64,000 nt of DNA from Bacteroidia bacterium (GTDB lineage: Bacteria; Bacteroidota; Bacteroidia; Flavobacteriales; Flavobacteriaceae), in contig JAUIDI010000007.1 of the NCBI GenBank assembly GCA_030428705.1, positions 124,001 through 188,000 on the forward strand. The letters run 5' to 3'. Of the stretch, positions 63,296 to 64,000 are shown one piece after another. Every line of letters starts with the position of its first letter. The stretch's first letter is position 1. A program made the position numbers and the translations under genes. The notes under the pieces were generated by a model. The model did no database searches. It saw only the letters and a program-made list of their open reading frames with translations, and was not told where the DNA came from.

Positions 63296-63303
63296 TATTT
63301 TTG
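63296..63303 (+). promoter_or_regulatory. TAnnTTTG -7 element for the MBOAT gene
   Basis: TATTTTTG matches the Bacteroidota -7 consensus exactly, 20 nt before the MBOAT start codon and downstream of the terminator. A matching -33 TTG is not evident. Confidence 0.35.
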
Positions 63304-63322
63304 AACACTTAACGCTTTAAAA

Positions 63323-64000
63323 ATGCTTTTTAATTCTCCGGAGTTCTTACTGTTTTATCCCACTGTTTTCATAGTTTACTGGCTTATTCCAAATAAAAGT
63401 ATCAAGCTTCAGAACATATTGTTGCTCGTGTCGAGCTATTTTTTTTATGCATGGTGGGATTGGCGTTTTCTTTCATTGATTGCCTTCTCAACCATTGTAG
63501 ATTACATATTGGGTCTTGCCATTGCAGATAGTGAAGGAAAAAAGAGGTTTTATCTGTTTTTAAGCATTTGCACTAATTTAGGACTCTTGACGGTATTTAA
63601 GTACTTCAATTTTTTTATTGATTCATGGATTAGGGCATGGGCGGTATTCGGGTATGAAATAAGTCAAAGTACACTTTCTATAATACTTCCTGTTGGCATT
63701 TCATTCTATACCTTTCAAACAATGTCGTACTCCATTGACATTTATAGAAAAGAAATTAAACCGACGAAAGATTTTATTGCTTTTGCAACATTTGTCAGCA
63801 TGTTCCCTCAATTAGTAGCGGGTCCTATTGAACGAGCTTCGAATTTAATACCACAAATAATCAATAAAAGAATTTGGAGCCACAAAAAGTTTAAAGAGGG
63901 CCTATTACAAATCGCCGTAGGATTTTTTAGGAAGGTTGTGGTCGCTGATAACATCGGCGCCCTTATTGATGATGTTTACAATATGCCCGAATTGTTTGAT
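63323..64000 (+). CDS. MBOAT-family O-acyltransferase, AlgI-like, 3' truncated
   Basis: The frame starts at ATG 63323 and runs to the right edge without a stop, giving at least 226 residues of a longer protein. The sequence opens LFNSPEFLLFYPTVFIVYWL and continues through several hydrophobic helices with SYFFYAWWDWRFLSLIAFST and PVGISFYTFQTMSYSIDIYR, then FPQLVAGPIERASNLIPQI, all hallmarks of AlgI-like MBOAT enzymes that move acyl groups across the membrane to O-acetylate exopolysaccharide. The catalytic His region lies beyond the window. It follows the terminator after the lyase gene and likely has its own promoter. A partner esterase or SGNH protein would be expected just to the right. Confidence 0.92.
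   Translation, partial: MLFNSPEFLLFYPTVFIVYWLIPNKSIKLQNILLLVSSYFFYAWWDWRFLSLIAFSTIVDYILGLAIADSEGKKRFYLFLSICTNLGLLTVFKYFNFFIDSWIRAWAVFGYEISQSTLSIILPVGISFYTFQTMSYSIDIYRKEIKPTKDFIAFATFVSMFPQLVAGPIERASNLIPQIINKRIWSHKKFKEGLLQIAVGFFRKVVVADNIGALIDDVYNMPELFD

Noticed and set aside
1-64000. CRISPR arrays, tRNA or rRNA genes, transposases, phage genes
   Set aside because: None recognised on either strand by reading; short tRNA-like structures cannot be excluded without a covariance search.

Overview
This window is 64 kb of AT-rich bacterial chromosome. It most likely comes from a marine member of the Flavobacteriaceae (Bacteroidota). The signs are a bacillithiol glycosyltransferase (BshA), a GH3/serine-hydrolase fusion, OmpA-type and lipoprotein signals, a type IX secretion C-terminal domain, weak Shine-Dalgarno sequences and TAnnTTTG-like promoter elements. 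No rRNA, tRNA, CRISPR array, transposase or integrase was seen. Genus assignment is not possible from the sequence alone.

Left flank (1-8248, all + strand) is ordinary: a two-gene Fe-S/heterodisulfide-reductase-like module (first gene cut by the left edge), a small conserved flavobacterial protein, the GH3/beta-lactamase-fold fusion, bshA, a PrcB-like lipoprotein and an OmpA protein. A strong bidirectional terminator at 8271-8302 separates this flank from what follows.

From 8297 to the right edge lies a very large surface/exopolysaccharide locus broken into blocks of alternating orientation. Block A (8297-14725, -): methyltransferase, dimethylformamidase-like membrane protein, GINT1-like transferase, DegT aminotransferase, initiating sugar-phosphate transferase. 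Block B (15638-25294, +): ExoA-like GT2, Wzy, GT4, Wzx, pyruvyl transferase, membrane-anchored GH88/105, GT2, serine-acetyltransferase-like. Block C (25568-34445, mixed strands): a modular lipoprotein with an alpha-helical catalytic-like domain, methyltransferase, GT, an asparagine-synthase-like protein without its glutaminase cysteine, and a second GINT1-like protein. Block D (34522-41356, -): four GT4 enzymes, a second initiating transferase, a formyltransferase and a FemAB/GNAT protein. Block E: a secreted beta-helix lyase-like protein with three internal repeats (41723, +), then Wzy, TupA-like ATP-grasp, two GT4 and AsnB (51210-44870, -), and a second ATP-grasp (51432, +). Block F (60839-52528, -): GalA- and GalNAcA-type epimerases, two UDP-sugar dehydrogenases, methyltransferase, GT4 and a MurJ/Wzx-type flippase. 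The right end (61377-64000, +) has a modular beta-helix lyase lipoprotein, a clear terminator and a right-truncated MBOAT O-acyltransferase.

Taken together, the sugar-nucleotide genes predict a supply of UDP-GlcA, UDP-GalA, UDP-GlcNAcA and UDP-GalNAcA. There are two initiating transferases, two flippases and two polymerases, enough for two Wzx/Wzy pathways. There are many possible decorating enzymes (pyruvyl, acetyl, methyl, formyl, amide or amino-acid transfer). Three secreted or anchored lyase-like proteins and a GH88/105 enzyme could trim or recycle the uronic-acid polymer. No Wza/Wzc exporter and no SusC/SusD pair lies in the window. The most unusual parts are the lipoproteins that share an N-terminal module but carry unrelated catalytic domains, the formyltransferase-fold/beta-propeller fusions, and the amidase-like protein with an inserted transmembrane hairpin.
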